From positions 1-64,000 of the forward strand of contig CAZWEZ010000002.1 of assembly GCA_964632795.1 (NCBI GenBank): a stretch of DNA of 64,000 nt. Reading direction: 5' to 3'. Each line of letters begins with the position of its first letter. The first letter of the stretch is position 1. Under the pieces are notes generated by a model that made no database searches, was not told the origin of the DNA, and saw only the letters and a list, made by a program, of their open reading frames with translations. The position numbers and the translations under genes are program-made. Of this stretch, positions 1-7,608 are shown piece after piece. This DNA is from CAZWEZ01 sp964632795. Its GTDB lineage: Bacteria; Pseudomonadota; Alphaproteobacteria; Rhodospirillales; 2-02-FULL-58-16.

Positions 1-40
1 CATCGGAATGCGAAAATGGGCTCACACAGGTCAATATTAA

Positions 41-838
41 TGTCGGCTGGTATTAGCCAACTATCGTCGGCCTTTTCTGACGCTCGCCCGCGAACAGGAC
101 GCCGGCTACATTATCGGCAGCGATACCTGGAAGGCGCACATGCATTGGGCCGGAGACCTGGGCGCCACGGAGGAGGAACTCAAGGAGGCCAACCATGACT
201 CTGTCGCGCTCATCGCCGGGCTGCGCGACGAGTTTTCCGACAATGCAAAGCCGATTGTGCTGGACGGCGCCATCGGTCCCCGGGGCGATGCCTACGCGCC
301 GGAAGAAGAGGTCCCGGCCCACGAGGCCGAGGAGTACCACGCCAAGCAGATCGGATGGCTGGCGGAGACCGAGGTTGACATGGTCACCGGATGGACCCTC
401 ACCCATTCGGACGAGGCGATCGGCATCGTGCGCGCCGCCCGAGCGGTTGATCTTCCCGTTGTCATCTCGTTCACGCTGGAGACCGACGGCAATCTGCCGA
501 TGGGCCAGTCGCTCGAGGAGGCGATCGTGGCGGTGGATGAGGCGACCGAATCGGGCGCCGCATATTTCATGGTGAATTGCGTCCATCCCGACCATTTTTC
601 GCATCTCCTTGAAGACAGAGACTGGTCTCGCCGCATCCGCGGCATCTTCTGCAACGCCTCGCGCAAGAGCCACGCGGAGCTTAACGAGAGCGATACGCTT
701 GATGACGGCGATCCCGTGGAACTTGGGGAGCTGCATAAGGCCATGCGGGATAGAATGCCTTGGCTCAACGTGTTCGGCGGTTGCTGCGGCTGTGATCTGC
801 GCCACGTGACGGAGATCGCCCACGCGCTTGCCCGGTGA
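41..838 (+). pseudogene. Homocysteine S-methyltransferase, N-terminus missing
   Basis: The open frame reads as a homocysteine S-methyltransferase (betaine or S-methylmethionine type) from about base 59, where NYRRPFLTLAREQ begins, to the stop at 838. The zinc-ligand cysteines are present: NCVHP near the middle and GGCCGC near the C-terminus. The N-terminal strand of the barrel, with the usual LDGG motif, is absent. An in-frame stop lies at 38-40, and the first 55 bases are AT-richer and unlike the family. The first ATG in frame, at 140, would begin inside the conserved TWKAHMHW segment and cannot give a complete barrel. I infer a 5' truncation by rearrangement. A start outside the window in another frame is excluded only if no frameshift occurred. 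Confidence 0.6.
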
Positions 839-997
839 CCACGGTGACGATCACCGAGGCTAACCTTATCGCGCGCGAAGGCTGCAATGGGTTAGGAGGC
901 GAAGTTCGGCGACCTTTTGCCGGATGACCGCTTGCCGGGAAGAAGCGGACTCTGGGCCGCTCGATCGTATGTTCAGGGGGCCGCGACCTAGCCTGAA

Positions 998-1600
998 TTA
1001 CGGCCTCAACGAAGTCAGGTAGCGCGACAGGCCGCCCATGCATTCCTGGAAGGCCTCGGTGCTTTGCGCCGTCTTGGCCTGGCCGAAGGCCCCTTCGAGG
1101 GCGGCGATGATGAAGGCGGCGGCTTCTTCGGCGTGGATGTCGCCGCGCACCGTGCCGTGCTGCTGGCCGTGGCGAAGCGCCCGCGCCAGCCTCTTGCGCC
1201 ACATCCTGTAAAGGTTCTCCAGCCGCTGCCGGAAGCCTTCGTCGACCGCCGGCATCTCCTGGGCCAGGTTGTTGAGCGGACAGCCCAGGCGGACCATCCC
1301 CGGGATGCCCGAGGACAGCCGTTGCTGGATCAGCCGGGCCAACCCGTCGAGGGGGTCCTCGGCGTCCTCCAGGGGGGTCAGCCACCAGCTCTCAACGTAG
1401 TCCTTCAGGAGCTCGTCGACGACCGCGTAGCCGAGCGCCATCTTGTTGGGGAAATGGTGGTAGAGCGCGCCCTTGGTGAACCCGGTGTCGGCCAGGATCT
1501 CGGCCAGCCCGGCGGCCTGGAATCCCTTGTCGTGGATCCGATCGAAGGCCGCCTGGAGGATGGCCCGGCGGGTCCCGTGGGGGTCGCGGTTCCTTTGCAT
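998..1600 (-). CDS. TetR-family transcriptional repressor (AcuR/NemR-like)
   Basis: The protein has 200 residues. An N-terminal TetR helix-turn-helix (about residues 10-57) includes GFTKGALYHHFPNK. A C-terminal ligand-binding half contains the GCPLNNLAQE segment seen in the AcuR/NemR-like branch. I chose the ATG at 1600 because the HTH begins ten residues later; a longer frame upstream encodes unrelated sequence. An inverted repeat overlaps the start codon, so autorepression is likely. It is divergent from nadK 100 bp away. The ligand cannot be told from sequence, although relatives respond to reactive electrophiles or acrylate-type compounds. Confidence 0.88.
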   Translation of the reverse strand: MQRNRDPHGTRRAILQAAFDRIHDKGFQAAGLAEILADTGFTKGALYHHFPNKMALGYAVVDELLKDYVESWWLTPLEDAEDPLDGLARLIQQRLSSGIPGMVRLGCPLNNLAQEMPAVDEGFRQRLENLYRMWRKRLARALRHGQQHGTVRGDIHAEEAAAFIIAALEGAFGQAKTAQSTEAFQECMGGLSRYLTSLRP

Positions 1601-1613
1601 ACCAATCAGTATG
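1598..1613. promoter_or_regulatory. Probable TetR operator
   Basis: CATACCAATCAGTATG has outer arms CATAC/GTATG around a six-base centre and overlaps the ATG of the TetR gene. The ATACC-type half-site resembles operators of this repressor branch. Its position would block both repressor translation initiation and transcription. Assignment as operator is inference. Confidence 0.6.
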
Positions 1614-1700
1614 TTGAAAAAGCGCCCGGCGCACAAGCCCCTACCCCGAGGGCGCCATGCTTGGCTATACTCGGCGCACCGGGACACTGGGGCGAAACCC

Positions 1701-2468
1701 ATGAACTTCAGAACCATCGCCTTCGTCGGCGCCGACAACGACCCGGCCCAGCAGGCCGAGGCCCGGCTCAACCAGCGCTACGCCCATGTCCCCCCCGAGG
1801 AGGCCGACATCATCGTCGCCCTGGGCGGCGACGGCTTCATGCTGCAGACCCTGCACCGGGTCATGGACCGGCGGACCCCGATCTTCGGCATGAACCGGGG
1901 CTCGGTCGGCTTCCTGATGAACGCCTATTCCGAGGACGACCTGACCCAGCGCCTGGCCCGCGCCGAGCCCATCAACCTGCATCCCCTGCGGATGACGGCC
2001 CACGTCGCCGGCGGCGAGGAAATCCAGGCGCTGGCCATCAACGAGGTGTCGCTGCTGCGCCAAACCCGGCTGGCGGCCAAGATCGCCATCCGCATCGACG
2101 ACGTGGTCCGCCTCGAGGAGATGATCTGCGACGGCGTCCTGGTGTCGACCCCGGCCGGCAGCACCGCCTACAACAGCGCCGTCTACGGGCCGATCCTGCC
2201 GCTCGGCGCCGGGGTTCTGGCGCTGACCCCGATCAGCGCCTTCCGGCCCAGCCGCTGGCACGGCGCCCTGCTCCCCCAGGGCGCCGCCGTGCGCTTCGAG
2301 GTCATCGAGCCCGGGTTGCGCCCGGTCAGCGCGGTGGCCGATTTCACCGAGGTCCGCAACGTCGTCAGCGTCGAGGTCCACGAGGACCGGAGCCTGTCGC
2401 CGACCCTGCTGTTCGACCCCGAGCACAACCTCGAGGAACGGATCATCAAGGAGCAGTTCAGGCCTTGA
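1701..2468 (+). CDS. nadK: NAD kinase
   Basis: The 255-residue protein phosphorylates NAD to NADP in the cytosol. The family signature GGDG is at residues 42-45, followed by FMLQTLH. The NE motif is at 114-115 and the nucleotide-binding DGVLVSTPAGSTAY segment at 144-157. Length is normal for the short alphaproteobacterial form. The ATG at 1701 is preferred because homology begins immediately with the RTIAFVGADN strand. The gene stands alone, divergent from the TetR gene, and is followed after 7 bp by a hairpin-rich repeat that may act as its terminator. Confidence 0.93.
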   Translation: MNFRTIAFVGADNDPAQQAEARLNQRYAHVPPEEADIIVALGGDGFMLQTLHRVMDRRTPIFGMNRGSVGFLMNAYSEDDLTQRLARAEPINLHPLRMTAHVAGGEEIQALAINEVSLLRQTRLAAKIAIRIDDVVRLEEMICDGVLVSTPAGSTAYNSAVYGPILPLGAGVLALTPISAFRPSRWHGALLPQGAAVRFEVIEPGLRPVSAVADFTEVRNVVSVEVHEDRSLSPTLLFDPEHNLEERIIKEQFRP

Positions 2469-2475
2469 TTTTATA

Positions 2476-2845
2476 GCCCCTCAGACGCCGGGCGGGCCGG
2501 TGGCCCTTGGCTTCCGCGACATAATACCAAGGGGCACTGATAATGACCCATAGAGATCGTCTCGGCGTGCCGCCGGGTAGGAGGAAAGCCGCAGGCGATG
2601 CGGTGACATCGTCAAGGCTTTTCGACGCCCTCCGGCGGCCCGCCGAGGCGACCGGAACGGCGGCTTTCCAAGGCTTTCGGACAGCGTCGCGTGGCCCTTG
2701 TGATGGGCCGCCATCACGGCGGACCACGCTCCTAGCCGAAAGCCTTGGAAAGCCGTCTCTATGGGTCATTATCAGTGCCCCTTGGTATAAGTCGCGACGC
2801 GCGGTCGCGCTTGCCGGCGAGCCGAAGAATCGGCTCGCCGGTATC
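2476..2845 (+). repeat. Multi-hairpin dispersed repeat copy R1, split by a MITE
   Basis: The left part (2476-2523) starts GCCCCTCAG and runs through GGGCCGGTGGCCC to CGACATA. The right part (2787-2845) continues TAAGTCGCGACGCGCGGTC and ends in a perfect hairpin: 12-bp arms CCGGCGAGCCGA/TCGGCTCGCCGG with loop AGAA (2814-2841). The uninterrupted unit is seen at 25908-26019 (R2). R1 begins 7 bp after the nadK stop and abuts the stop of the GDT1 gene at 2844, so it may serve as a bidirectional terminator. Confidence 0.85.
2524..2787. mobile_element. MITE-like element with 33-bp terminal inverted repeats
   Basis: A 264-bp non-coding element is bounded by perfect 33-bp inverted repeats (2524-2556 and 2756-2788) beginning ATACCAAGGGGCACTG. 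A second perfect 20-bp inverted repeat is nested inside (2661-2680 and 2736-2755). It interrupts repeat R1. The intact copy reads CGACATAAGTCG, and here TA occurs on both sides of the insertion, as in IS630/Tc1-mariner-type MITEs. No transposase frame is present, so mobility would need a transposase in trans. Confidence 0.85.
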
Positions 2846-3122
2846 AGGCGGCGCGGAAGTGCTCGGTCAGGGTCCAGGCGCCGATGGCGATGAAGCCGAG
2901 CCCGGCGATCAGCTTCAACGGCACCATCTCCAGATAACGTGAGGCGGCGCTGCCGATAAGCACCGCCAGCGCCGTCGACACCACCAGCGCCGCGGACGCG
3001 GCCAGGAATACATGGACGGGATTCAGGTCGCGGTCGCTGGCGAACAGCAGCGTCGCCAACTGCGTCTTGTCTCCCAGTTCGGCGACGAAGACGGCGGCGA
3101 AGATGGAGGCGAGTTTCAGCAT
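2844..3122 (-). CDS. GDT1/TMEM165 (UPF0016) family cation transporter, single-repeat form
   Basis: The 92-residue integral membrane protein has the family signature ELGDKTQ at residues 15-21, in the first of about three hydrophobic helices. Members export Mn2+ or Ca2+. Two-repeat members are about twice this length, whereas single-repeat forms like this act as homo-oligomers or pairs. The ATG at 3122 follows an AAGGAAAAG ribosome site. The gene lies 23 bp downstream of pyrD on the same strand and may be cotranscribed. Its stop codon abuts repeat R1. Confidence 0.85.
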   Translation of the reverse strand: MLKLASIFAAVFVAELGDKTQLATLLFASDRDLNPVHVFLAASAALVVSTALAVLIGSAASRYLEMVPLKLIAGLGFIAIGAWTLTEHFRAA

Positions 3123-3145
3123 TTTCTTTTCCTTGTCGTATATCG

Positions 3146-4192
3146 TTAACGGTGGTCGGCGCCGACCGCCTGTTCGAGGGAGGCGAAGCCGTCGGCGCGC
3201 AACCGCTCGGCGAGCCCGCGCTTGATGCGCCCGACCAGACCCGGGCCGTGGTAGACCAGCGCCGTATAGAGCTGGACCAGCGAGGCCCCGGCGCGGATCT
3301 TGGCGTAGGCCTGATCGGCGGTCTCGATGCCGCCGACGCCGATCAACGCCAGCCGGCCCCCGCTCAGCCGGTAGATCTCGGAAAGCACCCGGGTCGAGGA
3401 GGCGAACAGGGGCCGGCCGCTGAGGCCGCCGGCCTCGGTCCGCCGGCGATCACTGAGGCCGTCCGGGCGTTGGCTGGTGGTGTTGGTGGCGATCACGCCC
3501 TCGACGCCGGCCGAGACGGCGACCTCGACGATGTCGCGCAGGTCGTCGCGGCTCAGGTCGGGGGCGATCTTGAGCAACAGCGGGGGGCGGGCCGGGGTCG
3601 TCTCCCGGGCCTCGCCGACCGCCGTCAACAGCTCGCCCAGCCGTTCCCGGCCCTGGAGGTCGCGCAGCCCCGGGGTGTTGGGCGAGGAGACGTTGACCAC
3701 CAGATAGTCGGCGAGACCGGCCAGCGCCCGGACGCCGGCCGCGTAATCGGCGGCGGCGTCGGCGCTGTCCCGGTTCTTGCCCAGGTTGACACCGACGATG
3801 CGGCCCCTGGGCCGGCCCCCGAGGCGCCCGGCCACCTTCTCCAGGCCGTCGTTGTTGAACCCCATGCGGTTGATCACCGCGCCGTCGGCGGGCAGGCGGA
3901 ACAGCCGCGGCCGCGGGTTGCCCGGCTGGGGGCGCGGGGTGACGCTGCCGACCTCGAGGAAGCCGAAACCGAGCGGATTACCCAGGGTCTCGGCGTTCTT
4001 GTCGAAGCCGGCGGCGAGGCCGAGGGGGTTGGCGAAATCCAGCCCCCACAGGCGGATCCGCAGGATCTCGTCGGCGAACGGATCGGGGTCCGCGACCAGC
4101 CCCCGCTTCAACGCCCAGATCGCCAGCCGGTGGGCGGTTTCCGGCTCCAGCAGCCGCAGCAGGGGACCGGACAGGGAGAAGTAGTCGCCCAT
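3146..4192 (-). CDS. pyrD: Dihydroorotate dehydrogenase (quinone), class 2
   Basis: The 348-residue membrane-associated flavoenzyme oxidises dihydroorotate to orotate in pyrimidine synthesis, passing electrons to quinone. The N-terminal helical extension typical of class 2 (about residues 1-40, PLLRLLEPETAHRLAIWALK) is present. The barrel then shows NRMGFNNDG, VNVSSPNTPGLRDLQ with the class 2 catalytic Ser region, IATNTTSQRP and the FMN-phosphate loop GVGGIETADQAYAKIRAGA. The start at 4192 gives the expected length. It precedes the GDT1-type gene on the same strand. Confidence 0.95.
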   Translation of the reverse strand: MGDYFSLSGPLLRLLEPETAHRLAIWALKRGLVADPDPFADEILRIRLWGLDFANPLGLAAGFDKNAETLGNPLGFGFLEVGSVTPRPQPGNPRPRLFRLPADGAVINRMGFNNDGLEKVAGRLGGRPRGRIVGVNLGKNRDSADAAADYAAGVRALAGLADYLVVNVSSPNTPGLRDLQGRERLGELLTAVGEARETTPARPPLLLKIAPDLSRDDLRDIVEVAVSAGVEGVIATNTTSQRPDGLSDRRRTEAGGLSGRPLFASSTRVLSEIYRLSGGRLALIGVGGIETADQAYAKIRAGASLVQLYTALVYHGPGLVGRIKRGLAERLRADGFASLEQAVGADHR

Positions 4193-4210
4193 CGTCTTCC
4201 CTCCCCCCTT

Positions 4211-4260
4211 ATACCAAGGAGCACTGATAATGACCCATAGAGATCGCCTCGGCGTGCCGC
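4211..4260. repeat. Solo end of the 2.5-kb MITE family
   Basis: These 50 bases repeat the left end of the MITE at 2524-2573 with two mismatches, starting ATACCAAGGAGCACTG. The rest of the element is missing and replaced by a fragment of an oxidoreductase gene. A lone ATACCAAG recurs at 4334-4341, possibly a second end scar. Confidence 0.8.
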
Positions 4261-4334
4261 TGGAGATGGATCGCGCACGAGATGCCGACGATACCGGCGC
4301 CGACGACGATCACGGAACGTGGGTTGGCGTTTGA
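4260..4334 (-). pseudogene. N-terminal stub of a DadA-like FAD oxidoreductase
   Basis: Read on the minus strand, the bases encode SNANPRSVIVVGAGIVGISC followed by AIHLQR, the Rossmann dinucleotide-binding start of D-amino-acid dehydrogenase/DAO proteins. The reading frame then enters the MITE end and stops at once (ISMGHYQCSLV then TAA). Only about 25 codons survive, and no downstream remnant is visible before pyrD. I infer that a DadA-type gene was deleted, leaving its first codons joined to a MITE end. Confidence 0.7.
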
Positions 4335-4420
4335 TACCAAGTCTCGGTCACCGAACGTCTTCCAAGAACCGGGACGCCACAATGGCAGCGCGCCGACGGG
4401 GCGACAACCTCTTTCGCCGC

Positions 4421-5722
4421 TCAGCGCTCGCGCAACGCCATGTCCAGTCCCCCCAGGAAGGGATCGAGGAGGTACTCCAGCACCGAGCGCCGGCCGGTGC
4501 GGATGCTGCTAATCACCTGGACCCCGGGGACCAGCCGGTAGCGTTCCCGGCGGCGTTCGAAATAGTCCCGCTCGGTGGTGATCCGAACCTTGTAGTAGGG
4601 GATTCCCTCGGCGGTTTCGATGGTGTCGGCACTGATGTGGACGACTTTGCCCTCGAGTTTGCCGAAACGGTTGGCATCCGCCGAGGCCAGGGAGACCTGC
4701 ACCGGCTGCCCCAGTTGCACGTAACCGATGTCCTGGGGCGGCAGCTTAGCCTCGATGACCAGCAGGTCGCCCTCCGGCACCACCTCGGCGACCGTACCGC
4801 CGGGACTGACGACGCCGCCGACGGTGACCACGTGCAGGGTCTTGATCACCCCGTCGACCGGGGACCGCAAGGTGGTCCTTTTCAGGCTGTCCTCGTATTT
4901 CCCCAGGCGGCTGGACAGCTCGTTCAACGAGCGGCGTTTGTCGTCGAGTTCCCGGCCGACCTCCTCCTGGTAGGTATCCTGGATCGAGCGGAGTCCGATT
5001 CCGGCCTCACTGAGGGCCGCCTCCGCCTGCAACAAGGCCGCCACGTCCTCGCCGACCCTGCCCGTCAGATTGGAGGCCTCCTTGAGCAGGTTGAGGTGCT
5101 TCATGCGGCTGATCAGGTTGTCCTTGAAGAGGTTTTCGCTGATGACCACCTGCTCGGCGACCAACTTCAAGGTTTTGCGTTCGTTGCGCAGGCGCGCCGA
5201 GATCGCCCTGATCTCCTGTTTGCGCTGGGTGATCAGGGCGCGCTGGCCGGCCAGTTCGTTTTTTAACCGGGTGCGCCGGGTGACGAACATATCGTTGGCC
5301 TGGCGCACCAGAGCGGGGTGCCGTTCCACCAGTTCGGCGGGGAACGTCAGCGCCTCGGCGCCCGCCAACTCGGTCTCGAGCCGCCCGATGTCGACCTTCA
5401 ACGAGGTGACGTGGATCACCAGTTCATCGACATCGGCCCCGCTGGCCGTCGATTCCAGGACCACCAACGCCTGGCCGGCCTTGACCTGGTCGCCCTCGGC
5501 GACCTTGATTTCGCTGACGATTCCCCCTTCCAGATGCTGGACGCTCTTGACCTGGGTGGACGGGATCACCTCGCCGGCGGCGGTGCTGACGATATCGAGC
5601 CGGCCATAGTAGGTCCAGGCCCCGAAGGCGACGACCATGGCGATGATCAACAGCAGGAAAAGGTGGGTCGCGCCACCTGCCTCGGCCGGGAAAGAGGACG
5701 GCTCGGCCTGTGGGCCGTTCAT
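4421..5722 (-). CDS. HlyD-family type I secretion adaptor (membrane fusion protein)
   Basis: The 433-residue protein has one N-terminal membrane helix (about residues 18-40). A periplasmic part follows: a biotinyl-lipoyl half-domain (GGIVSEIKVAEGDQVKAGQ), a long coiled coil (about 95-270), the second lipoyl half (LRSPVDGVIKTLHVVTVGG) and a beta-barrel domain. It would link the ABC protein to the TolC-like channel. The ATG overlaps the ABC stop by four bases (ATGA), so translation is coupled. Family and order match PrtE/HlyD-type systems. Confidence 0.92.
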   Translation of the reverse strand: MNGPQAEPSSFPAEAGGATHLFLLLIIAMVVAFGAWTYYGRLDIVSTAAGEVIPSTQVKSVQHLEGGIVSEIKVAEGDQVKAGQALVVLESTASGADVDELVIHVTSLKVDIGRLETELAGAEALTFPAELVERHPALVRQANDMFVTRRTRLKNELAGQRALITQRKQEIRAISARLRNERKTLKLVAEQVVISENLFKDNLISRMKHLNLLKEASNLTGRVGEDVAALLQAEAALSEAGIGLRSIQDTYQEEVGRELDDKRRSLNELSSRLGKYEDSLKRTTLRSPVDGVIKTLHVVTVGGVVSPGGTVAEVVPEGDLLVIEAKLPPQDIGYVQLGQPVQVSLASADANRFGKLEGKVVHISADTIETAEGIPYYKVRITTERDYFERRRERYRLVPGVQVISSIRTGRRSVLEYLLDPFLGGLDMALRER

Positions 5723-7482
5723 TTCGGGTCCCCCTTGGGCTGTCCCCGGGCGGTGCCCTGAGCGGTCCGGTAAGAGCCGCTCTGAACATGGGCCTGGGCC
5801 GCCGTGGCCTGAATCGCCGGGGTGGGGTCCGCCGGCCGGGTTTCCTTCAGCTTGGGCACCGGTTTGGAATCGAGGTCGAGGACGAAACGCGCCCCCATGA
5901 TGATGTTCGGATCGTGGGAGAAGGCGATGATGGTCCGGCCGCGCTTGGCCAGCTCGTTCATCACCGCGTAGACCTTGGCGCTGCCTTCGCCGTCCAGGCC
6001 CTCGGTCGGCTCGTCGACCACCACCAGCATGCCGTCGGTGGCCAGCCCCCGGGCCAGCGCCAGGCGGCGGCGATGGCCCAGCGACAGGTTGTCGCCCTGG
6101 TTGACCACCGGGGCGTCGAAGCCGGCCGGGTTGTGGTCGATGAAGCTGCGCAATCCGGCAGCGCGGACAAGCCCGTTGAGGCCGCCATCGTCCAGCTCCG
6201 GATTGAAGGCGAGGAGGTTTTCGCGAAGGGTGGCATTGAGGAACCGCGGTTCCTGGGGAAGGTAGACCACCTGCCGGCGCCACCATTCGGGGACCACCTG
6301 GGCGAGATCGACGCCGTCGACCAGGATCTGGCCACGGGTCGGTTCCAACAGGCCGAGCAGAAGCCTGGCCAGGGTCGTCTTTCCGGCGCCGTTGGCGCCG
6401 TTGACCACGAGGATGGCGCCGGGTTCGAGCTTCATGGAAAGGGATTCGAACAGCGGCGCGTTGGACCCGGGGAAGGCGAAGGCCAGGTCCTTGAACTCCA
6501 GCCCCCCCTTGTACTCGGACAGCGCCGAGCCCTGCATTCGTTCCTGGGGCAGCTTGGCGAACTCGCGGAACATGTTCAGGGACTGGCGGGCCCTGGCGAA
6601 CTGCCCGGTAAGGCCGGCCAGACGGGAGATCGGTCCCAGCGCGCGAGCGGCCAGGATGTTGGCGCCGATCAAGGCGCCGACGGAGAGGTCGCCCTTGACG
6701 GCCAGGGTCGCGCCGATGGCGATGATGGCGACGCTCATCAAAGCCTGGGAGCTCTGGGTCAACGACAGGAGCAAGCCCTGGCGGGCGACGATTCGCCGGC
6801 GCAGGCCGTCCAGGGTCCGCGTCTCGCCCCGCCACAGGCGGCGCAGGAAGCCCGAGGAGTTGAAGGCGCGCACGGTGTCGGCGGCGACGATCGCCGAATC
6901 GACCAGCGTCCCGCAGCGCCCGGAAACCGCCGTCAATTGCCGGGTCGGCTGGCGCAACGACAACTGATTGACCATCACCGCAACGAATATCACGCTCAGG
7001 AAGCCGACGGCGATGGCTGCCAGCAGGGGGCTGAGCAGGAACAGCGCGCCGACGAAAACCAGGGCGAACGGCACGTCCAGCACGGCGGCGACGTTGGGGG
7101 CGTTGTAGGCCGCTTGAACGGTTTCGGCCCCCTTGATCACCTCGCGGCGCAGCCCCGGGGGAAGCATGTCCATGGCCGCCGCCTTGGCCCCGGTCAAGAC
7201 GTCGAAGGCGCCGCTGGCCTGGGCCTCGTCGAAGCGGGCGTTGACGGCGCCGGCCAGACGCAGCCGCACCTGGCGGAAACCGAACTCGAGGACGATGGCG
7301 ATGACGACGCCGGCGGTCAGCGTGGCCAACGTCGAATCCACCCCGTAGGCGATGTAGCGGTTGAGCACCTGGATGACGAACATCGGGGTGGCCAGGGCCA
7401 GCAGGTTGGCGAACAGCGAGGCGACGATCAACTCGAATGCGATCACGGGCCTCGAGAACAGGCGTGCCAAAAGTTCCTTCAT
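5719..7482 (-). CDS. Type I secretion ABC permease/ATPase (PrtD-like)
   Basis: The 587-residue half-transporter has six predicted membrane helices in about the first 300 residues and a C-terminal ATPase. The Walker A is GANGAGKTT, the Q-loop YLPQEP, the Walker B MLVVVDEPTEGLD and the H-loop AFSHD. The signature motif is LSLGH instead of LSGGQ, an unusual change worth checking. There is no N-terminal C39 peptidase domain, so the substrate should carry an uncleaved C-terminal signal. I chose the ATG at 7482 because the longer frame upstream lacks family character. It lies between the TolC-like and HlyD-like genes in one operon. Confidence 0.92.
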   Translation of the reverse strand: MKELLARLFSRPVIAFELIVASLFANLLALATPMFVIQVLNRYIAYGVDSTLATLTAGVVIAIVLEFGFRQVRLRLAGAVNARFDEAQASGAFDVLTGAKAAAMDMLPPGLRREVIKGAETVQAAYNAPNVAAVLDVPFALVFVGALFLLSPLLAAIAVGFLSVIFVAVMVNQLSLRQPTRQLTAVSGRCGTLVDSAIVAADTVRAFNSSGFLRRLWRGETRTLDGLRRRIVARQGLLLSLTQSSQALMSVAIIAIGATLAVKGDLSVGALIGANILAARALGPISRLAGLTGQFARARQSLNMFREFAKLPQERMQGSALSEYKGGLEFKDLAFAFPGSNAPLFESLSMKLEPGAILVVNGANGAGKTTLARLLLGLLEPTRGQILVDGVDLAQVVPEWWRRQVVYLPQEPRFLNATLRENLLAFNPELDDGGLNGLVRAAGLRSFIDHNPAGFDAPVVNQGDNLSLGHRRRLALARGLATDGMLVVVDEPTEGLDGEGSAKVYAVMNELAKRGRTIIAFSHDPNIIMGARFVLDLDSKPVPKLKETRPADPTPAIQATAAQAHVQSGSYRTAQGTARGQPKGDPK

Positions 7483-7608
7483 GGGCCGATCATACGGAAA
7501 ACGTTGGGTATTGGCCAATCCTACCCACCCCGCCGGCCGGCGGCGCATGGGTCGCCAAAGCGACCACTTACGAGCACGGATTATTGGAAAAGCGTGGGAT
7601 CTTGGAAC

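Noticed and set aside
5723..6835. The HlyD-like frame extended upstream through the ABC gene
   Set aside because: The extension is an out-of-frame reading of the ABC transporter gene. The adaptor starts at 5722 in an ATGA overlap.
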